DNA of 41,330 nt from assembly GCA_913042065.1 (NCBI GenBank), contig CAJWKB010000004.1:1-41330 (forward strand), read 5' to 3'. The stretch is from an uncultured Alphaproteobacteria bacterium. Lineage in GTDB: Bacteria > Pseudomonadota > Alphaproteobacteria > Puniceispirillales > Puniceispirillaceae. The notes beneath the pieces are model-generated. The model worked only from the letters and a program-made list of their open reading frames with translations, did not search any database and had not been told where the DNA came from. The position numbers were made by a program, and so were the translations under genes. Position 1 is the first letter of the stretch. The number at the start of each line of letters is the position of its first letter. Below are positions 12,028 through 19,962 of the stretch, piece after piece.

Positions 12028-12441
12028 ATGATATGTTATTGGCTTGACATTGAAGAACGAACGGCAATTGATTTAATGATTGACAATGTATTGGCACAGA
12101 GCGCACCTGCGCTGGGTATCCTGGTTGATTTACCGTTGGGCGTCTTTATGTGGGCGGCTTTGCTGCGCTTTTTGTTGACTATCTTTATTAAAGAAGACAG
12201 CCGTTTCTTACCAATGCGCCTGATAGTCAGCTTCACGAGTCCCATAATATCAGCTGCACGCCCACTAACACCAATATGGGTAATCGACCGAATCGCCTCT
12301 CTCCACACTGCTGTTATCTTGCTAATTTTGCGTTATTATTTTTTCCCGCTAATTATCGGTTATGATGTCCTATCGTTTGGCAACATGCCACTCGAGGGCA
12401 TGGTGCTGTCAGTCTATTTTGACTTCATGCCGATAGGCTAA
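12028..12441 (+). CDS. Small integral membrane protein, YggT-like
   Basis: The frame is open from 11818, but the family-like part begins at the paired ATG codons at 12025/12028 (MMICYWLD), giving about 137 residues. Two hydrophobic blocks are clear: LGVFMWAALLRFLLTIFI and a later LHTAVILLILRYYFFPLII. Between them lies a segment rich in Pro and Arg (FTSPIISAARPLTP ... IDRI). This layout recalls YggT-family proteins, small membrane proteins of uncertain function tied to division and osmotic stress. The match is by pattern only. No convincing ribosome binding site is seen. Its stop codon overlaps the convergent DUF6476-type gene. Confidence 0.55.
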   Translation: MICYWLDIEERTAIDLMIDNVLAQSAPALGILVDLPLGVFMWAALLRFLLTIFIKEDSRFLPMRLIVSFTSPIISAARPLTPIWVIDRIASLHTAVILLILRYYFFPLIIGYDVLSFGNMPLEGMVLSVYFDFMPIG

Positions 12442-12788
12442 TCAGCCTTCACGGTGATTTTCTGTTTGACCCGGCCAGCACTTGTCATGCGCCAGATCTG
12501 CTGTCCTTCCGGCATGTCGAGAACCAGAACCATGCCAGATTTGTCCAATGAGGCGGCGCTCACATATGCACCCTCTGGCAGAACAAGATTGATCACGCTT
12601 GCCACGCGATTGGCAGAGTCGGCATTTAAGCGGGAATATATCGTCATCACAATCACCACCAGGGCAGCAATTATTAACACTGCCATCATGATGGCTAGCG
12701 CCTTAATCAAACCCAGATGCCGCAAAACGGCAGAGGGTTTTTCGGTAACCGCTTTTTCGGCGGCATTGTCGCTGGACAGGGCTTGCAT
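12438..12788 (-). CDS. Single-pass membrane protein, DUF6476-like
   Basis: This 116-residue protein has a basic and polar N-terminal tail, one strong transmembrane helix (about 29-50, rich in Ala, Ile, Val, Met) and a short periplasmic domain. The domain has the pattern LPEGAYV ... LVLDMPEGQQIWRMTSAGRV. The helix followed by a LPEG turn and a small strand-rich tail resembles the DUF6476 family of alphaproteobacteria, often found beside rluD as here. The function is unknown. It is divergent from rluD and its 3' end overlaps the YggT-like gene by about three bases. Confidence 0.7.
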   Translation of the reverse strand: MQALSSDNAAEKAVTEKPSAVLRHLGLIKALAIMMAVLIIAALVVIVMTIYSRLNADSANRVASVINLVLPEGAYVSAASLDKSGMVLVLDMPEGQQIWRMTSAGRVKQKITVKAD

Positions 12789-12886
12789 GAGTTTGCTCCA
12801 CAGGCTTGCGCGGCGGGAAGGGAAGGCAACACGAATCAGATGGTATCGCTATGACACCAGTCTATCAACTACTACTATTTTAGGCT

Positions 12887-13972
12887 ATGATGTTTTCTAT
12901 GACTATCTTCACACATCAAGATACCAACGTATCCGAAACCGGCGAAGTCGTCTTAGTTACTGCACCTGATGAAGCCAGTGGCGAGCGCCTTGACCGTTTT
13001 CTTTCCACCGCCGTAGCGGCTCTCAACAGCGAAAATGAGGCGACAGCTTACAAAAACAGCCTGTCTCGTAGCCGGATCAAAGCGCTAGTTCTAGGTGGTT
13101 TTTTGCGCGAGAATGAAACGGTCATCACTGACCCTTCAGCACGCATAAGGCCGGGCGGAATTTATCGGTTGGCAATCCCAAAACCAAGCAATCCAACTCC
13201 AAAGGGTGAATCTATCCCAATAGATATCCTATTTGAAGATGAGCATCTAATCGTAATCAACAAACCGGCAGGAATGGTTGTCCACCCGGCACCGGGCAAT
13301 CCATCAGGAACACTTGTCAACGCGCTGATTGCCCATTGCGGCTCAAGACTGACGGGCATTGGCGGGGTCATGCGACCAGGCATTGTCCATCGGTTAGACA
13401 AGGATACATCCGGTGTAATGATGGTTGCCAAAACTGGCCACGCCCACCAATCTCTATCCGATATGTTTGCCGCACACGACATTGATCGTCGCTATCATGC
13501 CCTTGTCTGGGGCAACAGTGTCGACCGTCAGGGATCGATCGATGTTCCTATAGGCCGCGCCGAGCGTGACCGGAAACGGCAGACCGTTAGCGCAAAAGGC
13601 CGAAAAGCGATCACCCACTGGCAGATGCTGCGAGTATATCCACCGTTTGGATCGTTGATCGAATGCCAGCTTGAAACCGGGCGCACACATCAGATCAGAG
13701 TGCATATGGCGCATATCGGCCATGGTGTGATTGGTGACCCGCTTTATGGCAAGCCAGCCAAAGCCGGCCAGATGCCTGATAATCTCTCTCGCACTTGCCT
13801 CACACAACTGCGGAGTTTTAACCGGCAGGCACTCCATGCAGCGTACCTAGGCTTTACTCATCCAGAGACCGGCGAGGCTCTGGCCTTTAGTACTGACATG
13901 CCAGACGACATGGTGCACTTACGTAAGTTGATGGAAACCGCAGTAGCGGCACGGGCTAGCTCTAACCGGTAA
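12887..13972 (+). CDS. rluD: Ribosomal large subunit pseudouridine synthase RluD
   Basis: RluD converts uridines 1911, 1915 and 1917 of 23S rRNA (helix 69) to pseudouridine. The 361-residue product has an N-terminal S4 RNA-binding domain (GERLDRFLS ... RSRIKALVLGG) and a catalytic domain with HRLDKDTSG, whose Asp171 is the nucleophile. GRTHQIRVHMAHIGHG is the conserved downstream motif. Start sites at 12887, 12890 and 12899 are possible and none has a clear ribosome binding site. The sequence TATGAT over the first two ATGs looks like a -10 box, which would favour a near-leaderless start at 12899. Confidence 0.93.
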   Translation: MMFSMTIFTHQDTNVSETGEVVLVTAPDEASGERLDRFLSTAVAALNSENEATAYKNSLSRSRIKALVLGGFLRENETVITDPSARIRPGGIYRLAIPKPSNPTPKGESIPIDILFEDEHLIVINKPAGMVVHPAPGNPSGTLVNALIAHCGSRLTGIGGVMRPGIVHRLDKDTSGVMMVAKTGHAHQSLSDMFAAHDIDRRYHALVWGNSVDRQGSIDVPIGRAERDRKRQTVSAKGRKAITHWQMLRVYPPFGSLIECQLETGRTHQIRVHMAHIGHGVIGDPLYGKPAKAGQMPDNLSRTCLTQLRSFNRQALHAAYLGFTHPETGEALAFSTDMPDDMVHLRKLMETAVAARASSNR

Positions 13973-13975
13973 AAT

Positions 13976-13995
13976 GGTGTTTAAGCACCCTTTTC
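13976..13995 (+). terminator. Weak intrinsic terminator after rluD
   Basis: GGTGT, a TTAA loop and GCACC form a 5-bp stem (one G-U pair) four bases after the rluD stop, followed by CTTTTCT. The short stem makes this only a plausible terminator. Confidence 0.4.
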
Positions 13996-14175
13996 TAGAG
14001 CATTTCCATGGGTGTTTTGGTTAATTATTGAAAAAAAACAATACCGGTATCTAAAATTTGCTAAGAACGACAATTTATATCAGGATGCAGGATCAGCCCT
14101 ATTTTTGCCCAATTTGGCAGTAATGATTAAAATTTGAAAAAGACTTTTGCCAAAAACTACCTTAATCCCAACCGT

Positions 14176-14203
14176 GAACGGTGGTTATATGCCGTTCGTA
14201 ACC
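14176..14203 (+). promoter_or_regulatory. Interleaved inverted repeats in the rpoH leader
   Basis: GAACGG 14176-14181 can pair with CCGTTC 14192-14197. Within that loop GGTTA 14183-14187 can pair with TAACC 14199-14203. The two stems interleave, so they are either alternative folds or a small pseudoknot. They end 26 bases before the rpoH start codon. A heat- or ribosome-sensitive leader is possible for rpoH, but this is an inference. The 260-bp spacer from rluD holds no other gene. Confidence 0.3.
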
Positions 14204-14229
14204 GGAAAAATCGTGTAAGGAAATCGTCG

Positions 14230-15153
14230 ATGCCGCGTAAAACAAATCTCCCTGTTCTGTCCCCCGATGGGAATTTGTCTCGTTATCTTGAGCAGATTCG
14301 CACATTTCCAATGCTTGAGCAGAATAAAGAATACACTCTTGCTAAGGCATGGAAGGAAAAAGGCGATGTGGATGCCGCGCATCAGCTCGTTACCAGCCAT
14401 CTAAGGTTGGTTGCGAAAATAGCCATGGGCTATCGCGGCTACGGCCTTCCGGTCGCTGATTTGATCTCCGAAGGCAACCTAGGGATGATGCATGCTGTTA
14501 AAAAATTTGAACCAGAAAAGGGGTTTCGTCTTGCCACCTACGCGATGTGGTGGATTAAAGCAGCGATTCAAGAATACATCCTTCGGTCTTGGTCACTTGT
14601 CAAAATAGGCACGACTGCCGGGCAGAAAAAGCTATTTTTCAACCTGCGCCGAATCAAAGGCCAAATAAAGGCAATCGATGACGGGGATCTTAAACCAGAA
14701 CAAGTAACACAGATTGCCGACCGACTAGGTGTAACCGAGGCCGAAGTCATGTCGATGAACCAAAGAATGGCTGGTAATGATCGCTCATTGAATGTGCCTC
14801 TGTCGCGCGATGGCGAGGGCACCGGCGAATGGCAGGACTGGCTAGAAGATGACAGTATTGATCAGGAAACCAGCTTTGCCGAACATGAGGAATATTCTGC
14901 TCGCCAATCCCTGATGATGGACGCAATGAAAGATTTGAACCAACGGGAGCAACGCATACTTCAGGCACGACGTTTAGCTGAACCGCCATTGACTTTAGAA
15001 GATCTAGCCACTGAGTTTTCTGTAAGTCGCGAGCGGATCCGCCAAATAGAAGTTCGGGCCTTCGAAAAGTTACAAAAAGCGGTGCGCGACCAGGCGGAAA
15101 AGATGAAGTTGCTTCCCGACGCAGACGGCGATCCTCCATTGCTTTCGCAATGA
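14230..15153 (+). CDS. rpoH: RNA polymerase heat-shock sigma factor RpoH (sigma-32)
   Basis: RpoH directs RNA polymerase to heat-shock promoters. The 307-residue protein has region 2 (TSHLRLVAKIAMGYRGYGLP ... GFRLATYAMWWIKA) and then the RpoH box QKKLFFNLR (132-140), specific to this sigma subfamily. Region 4 carries the helix-turn-helix SVSRERIRQIEVRA. The start at MPRKTNLPVLSP is chosen because AAGGA sits eight bases upstream and homologues begin with this motif. The open frame extends 96 bp upstream through structured leader DNA. FtsH, the usual protease controlling sigma-32, is encoded in this same window. A strong terminator follows. Confidence 0.96.
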   Translation: MPRKTNLPVLSPDGNLSRYLEQIRTFPMLEQNKEYTLAKAWKEKGDVDAAHQLVTSHLRLVAKIAMGYRGYGLPVADLISEGNLGMMHAVKKFEPEKGFRLATYAMWWIKAAIQEYILRSWSLVKIGTTAGQKKLFFNLRRIKGQIKAIDDGDLKPEQVTQIADRLGVTEAEVMSMNQRMAGNDRSLNVPLSRDGEGTGEWQDWLEDDSIDQETSFAEHEEYSARQSLMMDAMKDLNQREQRILQARRLAEPPLTLEDLATEFSVSRERIRQIEVRAFEKLQKAVRDQAEKMKLLPDADGDPPLLSQ

Positions 15154-15215
15154 CTTGATAGGTCAAAGTCCTCGCATTTTGTCCCTAACAGGGTACTCCG
15201 CTCTCGCCACTTTCA

Positions 15216-15252
15216 AAAACACAGCCTATTTAGGCTGTTCTCTATTCTTTTA
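15216..15252. terminator. Bidirectional intrinsic terminator for rpoH and purA
   Basis: A perfect 7-bp stem (ACAGCCT 15221-15227, AGGCTGT 15232-15238) with loop ATTT is followed on the plus strand by a T-rich run. On the minus strand it is followed by GTTTTTG. It lies 67 bp after the rpoH stop and about 115 bp past the purA stop, so it can end transcription from both sides. Confidence 0.8.
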
Positions 15253-15333
15253 GTTGTCACCATTTTTACTGAGCTACGGCATCATTTTTAGGACGTCTTT
15301 CAACGGGAAAGTCGGAGTGTGAAACTAATAACG

Positions 15334-15348
15334 CTGCCTGAGTGGCAG
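15334..15348 (-). terminator. Small hairpin just after purA
   Basis: CTGCC and GGCAG form a 5-bp stem with loop ACTCA, six bases past the purA stop on the minus strand. The following bases CGTTATTAGTTT are only partly T-rich, so this is a weak terminator candidate ahead of the stronger one at 15216-15252. Confidence 0.35.
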
Positions 15349-15353
15349 TCGTC

Positions 15354-16673
15354 CTAGCACCCTTTTAACTGCTGAATTGATTGCTCATCAAAGGGGTCAG
15401 TTACAAGTATAGTATCGTCGCGCTCGGGGCTAGTCGAAAGCATAGCCACCGGCGTTCGCGTTAACTCCTCCACGCGGCGGATATATTTCACCGCATTCGC
15501 AGGCAACTCGGCCCAGCTGCGACAGCCATACGTACTTTGTTGCCAGCCAGGCATTTCCTCATAAATCGGCGTGCAAGCTAGCTGCGCACCCGTTTCAGAT
15601 GGGAAATGATCGAGCATAGTGCCATTCAAATCATAGCCGATACAGATTTTAAGAACGTCAAAGCCATCCAGAACATCGAGCTTGGTCAGCGCCGTGCCAG
15701 TGATGCCCGCCACGGCGTTTGCTTGGCGAACCATCACCGCATCGAACCAGCCGCAGCGACGCTTGCGCCCAGTCACAGTACCGAACTCACGCCCACGTTC
15801 ACCCATACGGTTGCCATCACCACCGAAATCCTCGGTTGGAAACGGGCCATTGCCAACGCGTGTCGTATAAGCCTTGGTTATTCCAAGGACAAAGCCGATG
15901 GAGTTCGGACCAGTGCCAGACCCAGTCGCCGCATGTCCGGCGACGGTGTTTGACGACGTGACAAAGGGATAGGTACCATGGTCGATGTCCAGCATCACGC
16001 CCTGCGCGCCCTCAAATAACACACGCTTGCTACTCGCCCTTGCCTCGGCCAGCAGCTGCCAACTTTGGCCGGAAAATGCGAGTAATTCATCACGCATCGC
16101 CATTAAATCGGTAAATATCTGGTCGGTGTCTGCGAGAGTATGCCCGACCGCTGCCAGCCAAATATTATGATGCGCTACTATCGCCGCCAACTTTTCAGCT
16201 AGTGTGTCAGGGTATGCCAGGTCGCTGAGCCTTACGGCACGACGACCCACCTTGTCTTCATATGCAGGGCCAATGCCTCGCCCGGTGGTGCCGATTTTGG
16301 TATCGCCCCGCGCAGCTTCGCGGGCAACGTCAATTGCCCGATGCACCGGCAAGATAAGCACAACAGAGTCTGAGACCAACAATGTCTCTGGCGTAATTTC
16401 TGCCCCCTGAGAGCGCAGCAGCTTGATCTCAGACAGCAGATGCTCTGGGTCAAGAACCACGCCATTACCTATTACCGAACGTTTGCCAGGGCGCACAATG
16501 CCCGAAGGCAGCAGCGACATTTTATATTCAACACCATCAATGACCAGCGTATGACCAGCATTGTGTCCACCTTGAAAGCGCACCACTATATCAGCCCTAC
16601 TTGAAAGCCAATCAACAATCTTGCCCTTGCCCTCATCACCCCACTGAACACCGATCACGGCTACATTAGTCAT
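15354..16673 (-). CDS. purA: Adenylosuccinate synthetase PurA
   Basis: PurA joins IMP and aspartate with GTP to make adenylosuccinate, the first committed step to AMP. The 439-residue protein has the P-loop-like [12 protein letters not shown] (about 8-19) containing the catalytic Asp. [24 protein letters not shown] and the GTP-binding segment [10 protein letters not shown] near the C terminus follow. The start is supported by AGGAAAA about six bases upstream. A terminator sits between it and the upstream serC/serA region, so purA probably has its own promoter in the spacer 16674-16756. Confidence 0.98.
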   Translation of the reverse strand: MTNVAVIGVQWGDEGKGKIVDWLSSRADIVVRFQGGHNAGHTLVIDGVEYKMSLLPSGIVRPGKRSVIGNGVVLDPEHLLSEIKLLRSQGAEITPETLLVSDSVVLILPVHRAIDVAREAARGDTKIGTTGRGIGPAYEDKVGRRAVRLSDLAYPDTLAEKLAAIVAHHNIWLAAVGHTLADTDQIFTDLMAMRDELLAFSGQSWQLLAEARASSKRVLFEGAQGVMLDIDHGTYPFVTSSNTVAGHAATGSGTGPNSIGFVLGITKAYTTRVGNGPFPTEDFGGDGNRMGERGREFGTVTGRKRRCGWFDAVMVRQANAVAGITGTALTKLDVLDGFDVLKICIGYDLNGTMLDHFPSETGAQLACTPIYEEMPGWQQSTYGCRSWAELPANAVKYIRRVEELTRTPVAMLSTSPERDDTILVTDPFDEQSIQQLKGC

Positions 16674-16756
16674 ATATTTTCCTGTAGTTGCTTTTTTTCC
16701 AAAGGTGCGGCAAACCTGCTTTATATAATCCTATTGAGAAGCGCAAAACCATACCC

Positions 16757-16793
16757 AAAAAAGACAGTAACAGCAAGGAGCACCGCCTGTTAC
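16757..16793 (-). terminator. Intrinsic terminator after the serC-serA remnant
   Basis: On the minus strand GTAACAG (16793-16787) pairs with CTGTTAC (16773-16767) around a 13-base loop, and TGTCTTTTTT follows. It sits directly after the stop of the serA remnant, so it is probably the original terminator of a serC-serA operon and it isolates purA. Confidence 0.6.
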
Positions 16794-16795
16794 AG

Positions 16796-17133
16796 TCATA
16801 GAATTTTCTTTAGCGTGTCAGCGCCCATGCCGCCAACGATCTCGACAAAGGCGATGGCCTCACCATCAGCCTGTTTACGGCCCAAATGGAAGGTCACGAA
16901 ATTAATCTCGTGTGCACCGGGCTGCAATGCGAACCCTATCTCCACCAAAAAGCGTGCTGGTAAATTCCACTTGCCACATTTGTCGTCGAGCGAATGGCTA
17001 GCCCGTCTTAGTCACCAATGATGGCAGCGAAGCATTCGAGCTACGCCCGTTTTTCATATCAAAATAAGGGCCGCTTTCCTCAAGAATTTATTACGTTGAG
17101 GATTAAATTATCACTGACTAGTAGTTTTGGCAT
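16796..17133 (-). pseudogene. serA: Remnant of serA (D-3-phosphoglycerate dehydrogenase)
   Basis: SerA normally makes 3-phosphohydroxypyruvate, the substrate of SerC. On the minus strand a ribosome binding site (AGGATGG) precedes ATG at 17133 and MPKLLVSDNL, a typical SerA start. Shifted by one base, ILEESGPYFDMKNG follows, with two TAA codons before it. Another shift gives FAAIIGD-stop-DGLAIRSTTNVA, where SerA has IGDYDGLAIRS, so a Tyr codon has become TAA. The whole NAD and catalytic core is then missing. QVEFTSTLFGGDRVRI recalls the intervening domain, and INFVTFHLGRKQADGEAIAF the C-terminal ACT domain, which ends at the stop at 16796. Only about 340 of some 1,580 bp remain. It follows serC by 24 bp, the usual serC-serA order. 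Confidence 0.9.
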
Positions 17134-17157
17134 GTTTCCATCCTGTCATCTGAACTC

Positions 17158-18348
17158 TCATAAGAAAGGCCACGCAGCATATGCCCGATATTTCGTGCGC
17201 GTTTCGACATAAGCCCAGTCGAGCCAGGGCAAAAGCGCCGCGACATCATCTGGATCAACTGTCGGTCCACACCAAATACGAAGCCCTGTTGGTGCATCGC
17301 GATAGGCACTTATGTCAATCGCCACCTCCTCAGCAGCAAGCAGCGTCTTAACATCGTTGACCACGGCTTTCTGCTGTTCTGCCATTAGCCTAGTAAACCA
17401 TTCATCCACAAATTGCAGACAGACAGACGTCTGTGATACGGTCGTAGGATCAACCGCGAGATAGGCGTAGTTGGGGGAATTAGCGATCCAGCCGTCCATT
17501 GCCATAAAGCTAGCGTTAACCCGCGCAATCAGACCTTGCAAACCACCAAGGCTCTCGGCCCAAAGAAGCGCATCAAGCGCGTCCTCAATTACCAGCATTG
17601 AGGGAGTGTTGATTGTCGTACCTAAAAAAAGGGCTGTGTCCAGCTTGCCCTTTTTGGCAAGTGACAGAACCTTTGGCATCGGCCAAGATGGCGAATAACC
17701 GTTGACCCGCTCGACCGCGCGCGGTGATAGTATAATCACCCCATGACCGCCCTCTCCACCAAGCGACTTCTGAAAGCTAAAAGTCGCAACATCCAATTTC
17801 TTCCAAGGTATCTCCATTGCAAAACAGGCCGATGTAGAATCAGCAATCGTCAAACCGGCGCGTTCGTCCGGTATCCAGTCACCATTTGGAACACGAACCC
17901 CAGCAGCGGTGCCATTCCAGGTGAAAACGACGTCATTATCGAAATTGACTGCCGACAAATCTGGCAGATGGCCGTAATTAGCGATATGTGTGGTTACATT
18001 TTCCAGCGGCAACTGGTTGACTGCATCGGAAACCCAGAGTTGACCAAAAGCCTCCCAGCCAAGCACATCAACACCGCGAGCGCCTAACAGCGACCACATT
18101 GCCATCTCGACCGCCCCCGTGTCAGAACCGGGAACAATGCCGACAATATAATCCTCAGGCAGCTCTAAAATGGAGTGTATCTTAGAAATGCAAGCCTGGA
18201 TTCTCGCTTTTGGTGCAACAGCACGGTGAGAACGTCCCACTACAGCGTCATTTAAAACTGCAGGCGACCAGCCTGGCCTTTTACGCGTTGGGCCAGTTGA
18301 AAATAGCGAAGATAACGGCTTTGTGGCCGGTTTGGCGTTAAAAGGCAT
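17158..18348 (-). CDS. serC: Phosphoserine aminotransferase SerC
   Basis: SerC transfers an amino group from glutamate to 3-phosphohydroxypyruvate, giving phosphoserine. It also acts on the matching intermediate of pyridoxal phosphate synthesis. The 396-residue protein is the alphaproteobacterial form, with FSTGPTRKRPGW and GRSHRA near the N terminus. VVFTWNGTAAGVRVPNGDW and the cofactor lysine K194 in SFQKSLGGE are followed by TINTPSML. It looks intact. The start has GAGGGTG upstream. The gene that should follow it, serA, is a ruin, so SerC may be kept for vitamin B6 synthesis or fed by a SerA encoded elsewhere. Both are inferences. Confidence 0.96.
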   Translation of the reverse strand: MPFNAKPATKPLSSLFSTGPTRKRPGWSPAVLNDAVVGRSHRAVAPKARIQACISKIHSILELPEDYIVGIVPGSDTGAVEMAMWSLLGARGVDVLGWEAFGQLWVSDAVNQLPLENVTTHIANYGHLPDLSAVNFDNDVVFTWNGTAAGVRVPNGDWIPDERAGLTIADSTSACFAMEIPWKKLDVATFSFQKSLGGEGGHGVIILSPRAVERVNGYSPSWPMPKVLSLAKKGKLDTALFLGTTINTPSMLVIEDALDALLWAESLGGLQGLIARVNASFMAMDGWIANSPNYAYLAVDPTTVSQTSVCLQFVDEWFTRLMAEQQKAVVNDVKTLLAAEEVAIDISAYRDAPTGLRIWCGPTVDPDDVAALLPWLDWAYVETRTKYRAYAAWPFL

Positions 18349-18369
18349 CGCACCCTCGTCAGGAATTTG

Positions 18370-18430
18370 GACATCAATTGATCAATGACATCCCATGGTG
18401 AGAATGGGCTGGACCGAATAAACTTGTCAA
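18370..18430 (-). promoter_or_regulatory. serC leader: -35-like box, palindrome and direct repeats
   Basis: Upstream of serC there is a perfect TTGACA (18430-18425, minus strand), though no good -10 box follows at 16-18 bp. Nearer the gene a 10-bp palindrome ATTGATCAAT (18377-18386) lies between two direct copies of GATGTC 17 bp apart. CCCAT and ATGGG just upstream can form a small hairpin. A conserved serC RNA motif has been described before serC in alphaproteobacteria, and whether this leader belongs to it cannot be told by eye. Confidence 0.35.
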
Positions 18431-18497
18431 CAGACCACTGGGCGGGTTGAGAGAGAGAGATTTTTCTCCCATGTTGTTGAATTGAGTTTCCTTTATT

Positions 18498-19850
18498 TTA
18501 TTCTGCGTCCCTTTGTAGACGCAAAATTATTTCAGCCATCGTAGCATCAAGCAGAGTATCGTCATCTGCCTCGACCATCACTCGGACAAGCGCCTCAGTG
18601 CCAGAGGGGCGCACCAATATTCTGCCAGCATCGCCAAGCTCCTGCTCAATTTTTGCCAGGTCAGCTTTTACAGACTCATCTTGCAGGATGGCTGGGTCAA
18701 GCCCACGTAAATTTTTCAGCTTCTGCGGAGACGGGGTAAAAGCATTGAATAGATGGCTTGCCGGTTTTTCGCTGCGTTTGAGTAGCGCAAGCAACTGCAA
18801 AGCAGCGACTAAACCATCACCTGACGTGCCAAGCGAGGTCAATAGGATATGCCCTGATTGCTCACCACCTAGGTTTATCCCGGTCTGGCGCATCATCTCA
18901 AGAATATAACGATCCCCCACCCGCGCCCGGTGGAGTGTTAGCCCATGTCCCATGAGATACCTCTCGAAGGCCCGATTACTCATAACTGTTCCAACAACAC
19001 CATCACCACGCAGCCTTCCATCCGCTTTCATCGCAACCGCAAGGCAAGCGAGAATCTGATCCCCATCAAGCACGTGACCAGTTTCGTCAGCAACTATTAA
19101 ACGATCAGCATCGCCGTCAAGTGCAATGCCAGCCGTCGCACCATGTTTCACCACAGCTTCTGCCATCACCTCAGGATGAACGGCACCACAGCCTTCGTTA
19201 ATGTTGTAGCCATCGGGTTCATTGAATAGCGGAATTACCTCAACACCAAGGTCACTTAGGGCGTCAGGTGCACTGCGATAGGCAGCGCCGTTAGCGCAAT
19301 CAACCACGACCATCATGCCATCAAGACGCAAATTATCGGGAAAGGAGGATTTGGCAAATTCAACATAGCGACCAACAGAGTCCAGCATTCTCCTAGCACG
19401 GCCAAGATCAGAGGCATCAGCTAGAGCGATAGATCCCGCTGCCAACTGCGAGATCTCGATCTCGATTTCATCGTCAAGCTTGTAGCCGTCAGGACCAAAC
19501 AATTTGATGCCATTGTCATAATGGGGGTTGTGGCTAGCTGAAATCATCACGCCAAAATCAGCCCTTAGAGAATTTGTCAGATGCGCAACTGCAGGAGTTG
19601 GTAGCGGACCCAAAAGTCGACAATCCATGCCAATCGATGTAAAGCCAGCTACAAGTGCGGATTCAATCATATATCCAGATAGGCGCGTATCCTTACCGAT
19701 CACCACCTTAGGACGACCAACACGGCCTTCAAGATTGTTGTCAACAAACCAGCGACCGGCAGCAAGTGCCAGCCTGACAACAGCTTCTGCGGTCATTGGG
19801 CCGGTATTTATGCGCGCACGCACACCGTCAGTGCCAAAAACTCCAGCCAT
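18498..19850 (-). CDS. glmM: Phosphoglucosamine mutase GlmM
   Basis: GlmM interconverts glucosamine-6-phosphate and glucosamine-1-phosphate on the way to UDP-GlcNAc for peptidoglycan and lipid A. The 450-residue protein has FGTDGVRAR at the N terminus and the active-site serine S106 in ISASHNPHYDNGIK. The metal-binding loop DGDADR follows, and the sugar-binding EQSGH comes before the C-terminal phosphate-binding RPSGTEALVRV. AAGG lies upstream of the ATG. The order ftsH-folP-glmM is widely conserved in proteobacteria. Confidence 0.98.
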   Translation of the reverse strand: MAGVFGTDGVRARINTGPMTAEAVVRLALAAGRWFVDNNLEGRVGRPKVVIGKDTRLSGYMIESALVAGFTSIGMDCRLLGPLPTPAVAHLTNSLRADFGVMISASHNPHYDNGIKLFGPDGYKLDDEIEIEISQLAAGSIALADASDLGRARRMLDSVGRYVEFAKSSFPDNLRLDGMMVVVDCANGAAYRSAPDALSDLGVEVIPLFNEPDGYNINEGCGAVHPEVMAEAVVKHGATAGIALDGDADRLIVADETGHVLDGDQILACLAVAMKADGRLRGDGVVGTVMSNRAFERYLMGHGLTLHRARVGDRYILEMMRQTGINLGGEQSGHILLTSLGTSGDGLVAALQLLALLKRSEKPASHLFNAFTPSPQKLKNLRGLDPAILQDESVKADLAKIEQELGDAGRILVRPSGTEALVRVMVEADDDTLLDATMAEIILRLQRDAE

Positions 19851-19962
19851 TTTTCAACCTTTTAACTAAAAATTTTCCAAAGAGGGCAAAACAGAATAAG
19901 GCAGTAGCAACCAACTCCACAAGGCAATTAGCGGCCAGTCCGTTCTCTACTCGTACAGCGAG

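Noticed and set aside
16734..17021. Plus-strand frame of 95 codons between purA and serC
   Set aside because: The opposite strand carries recognisable SerA fragments, so this frame is only the shadow of the pseudogene.
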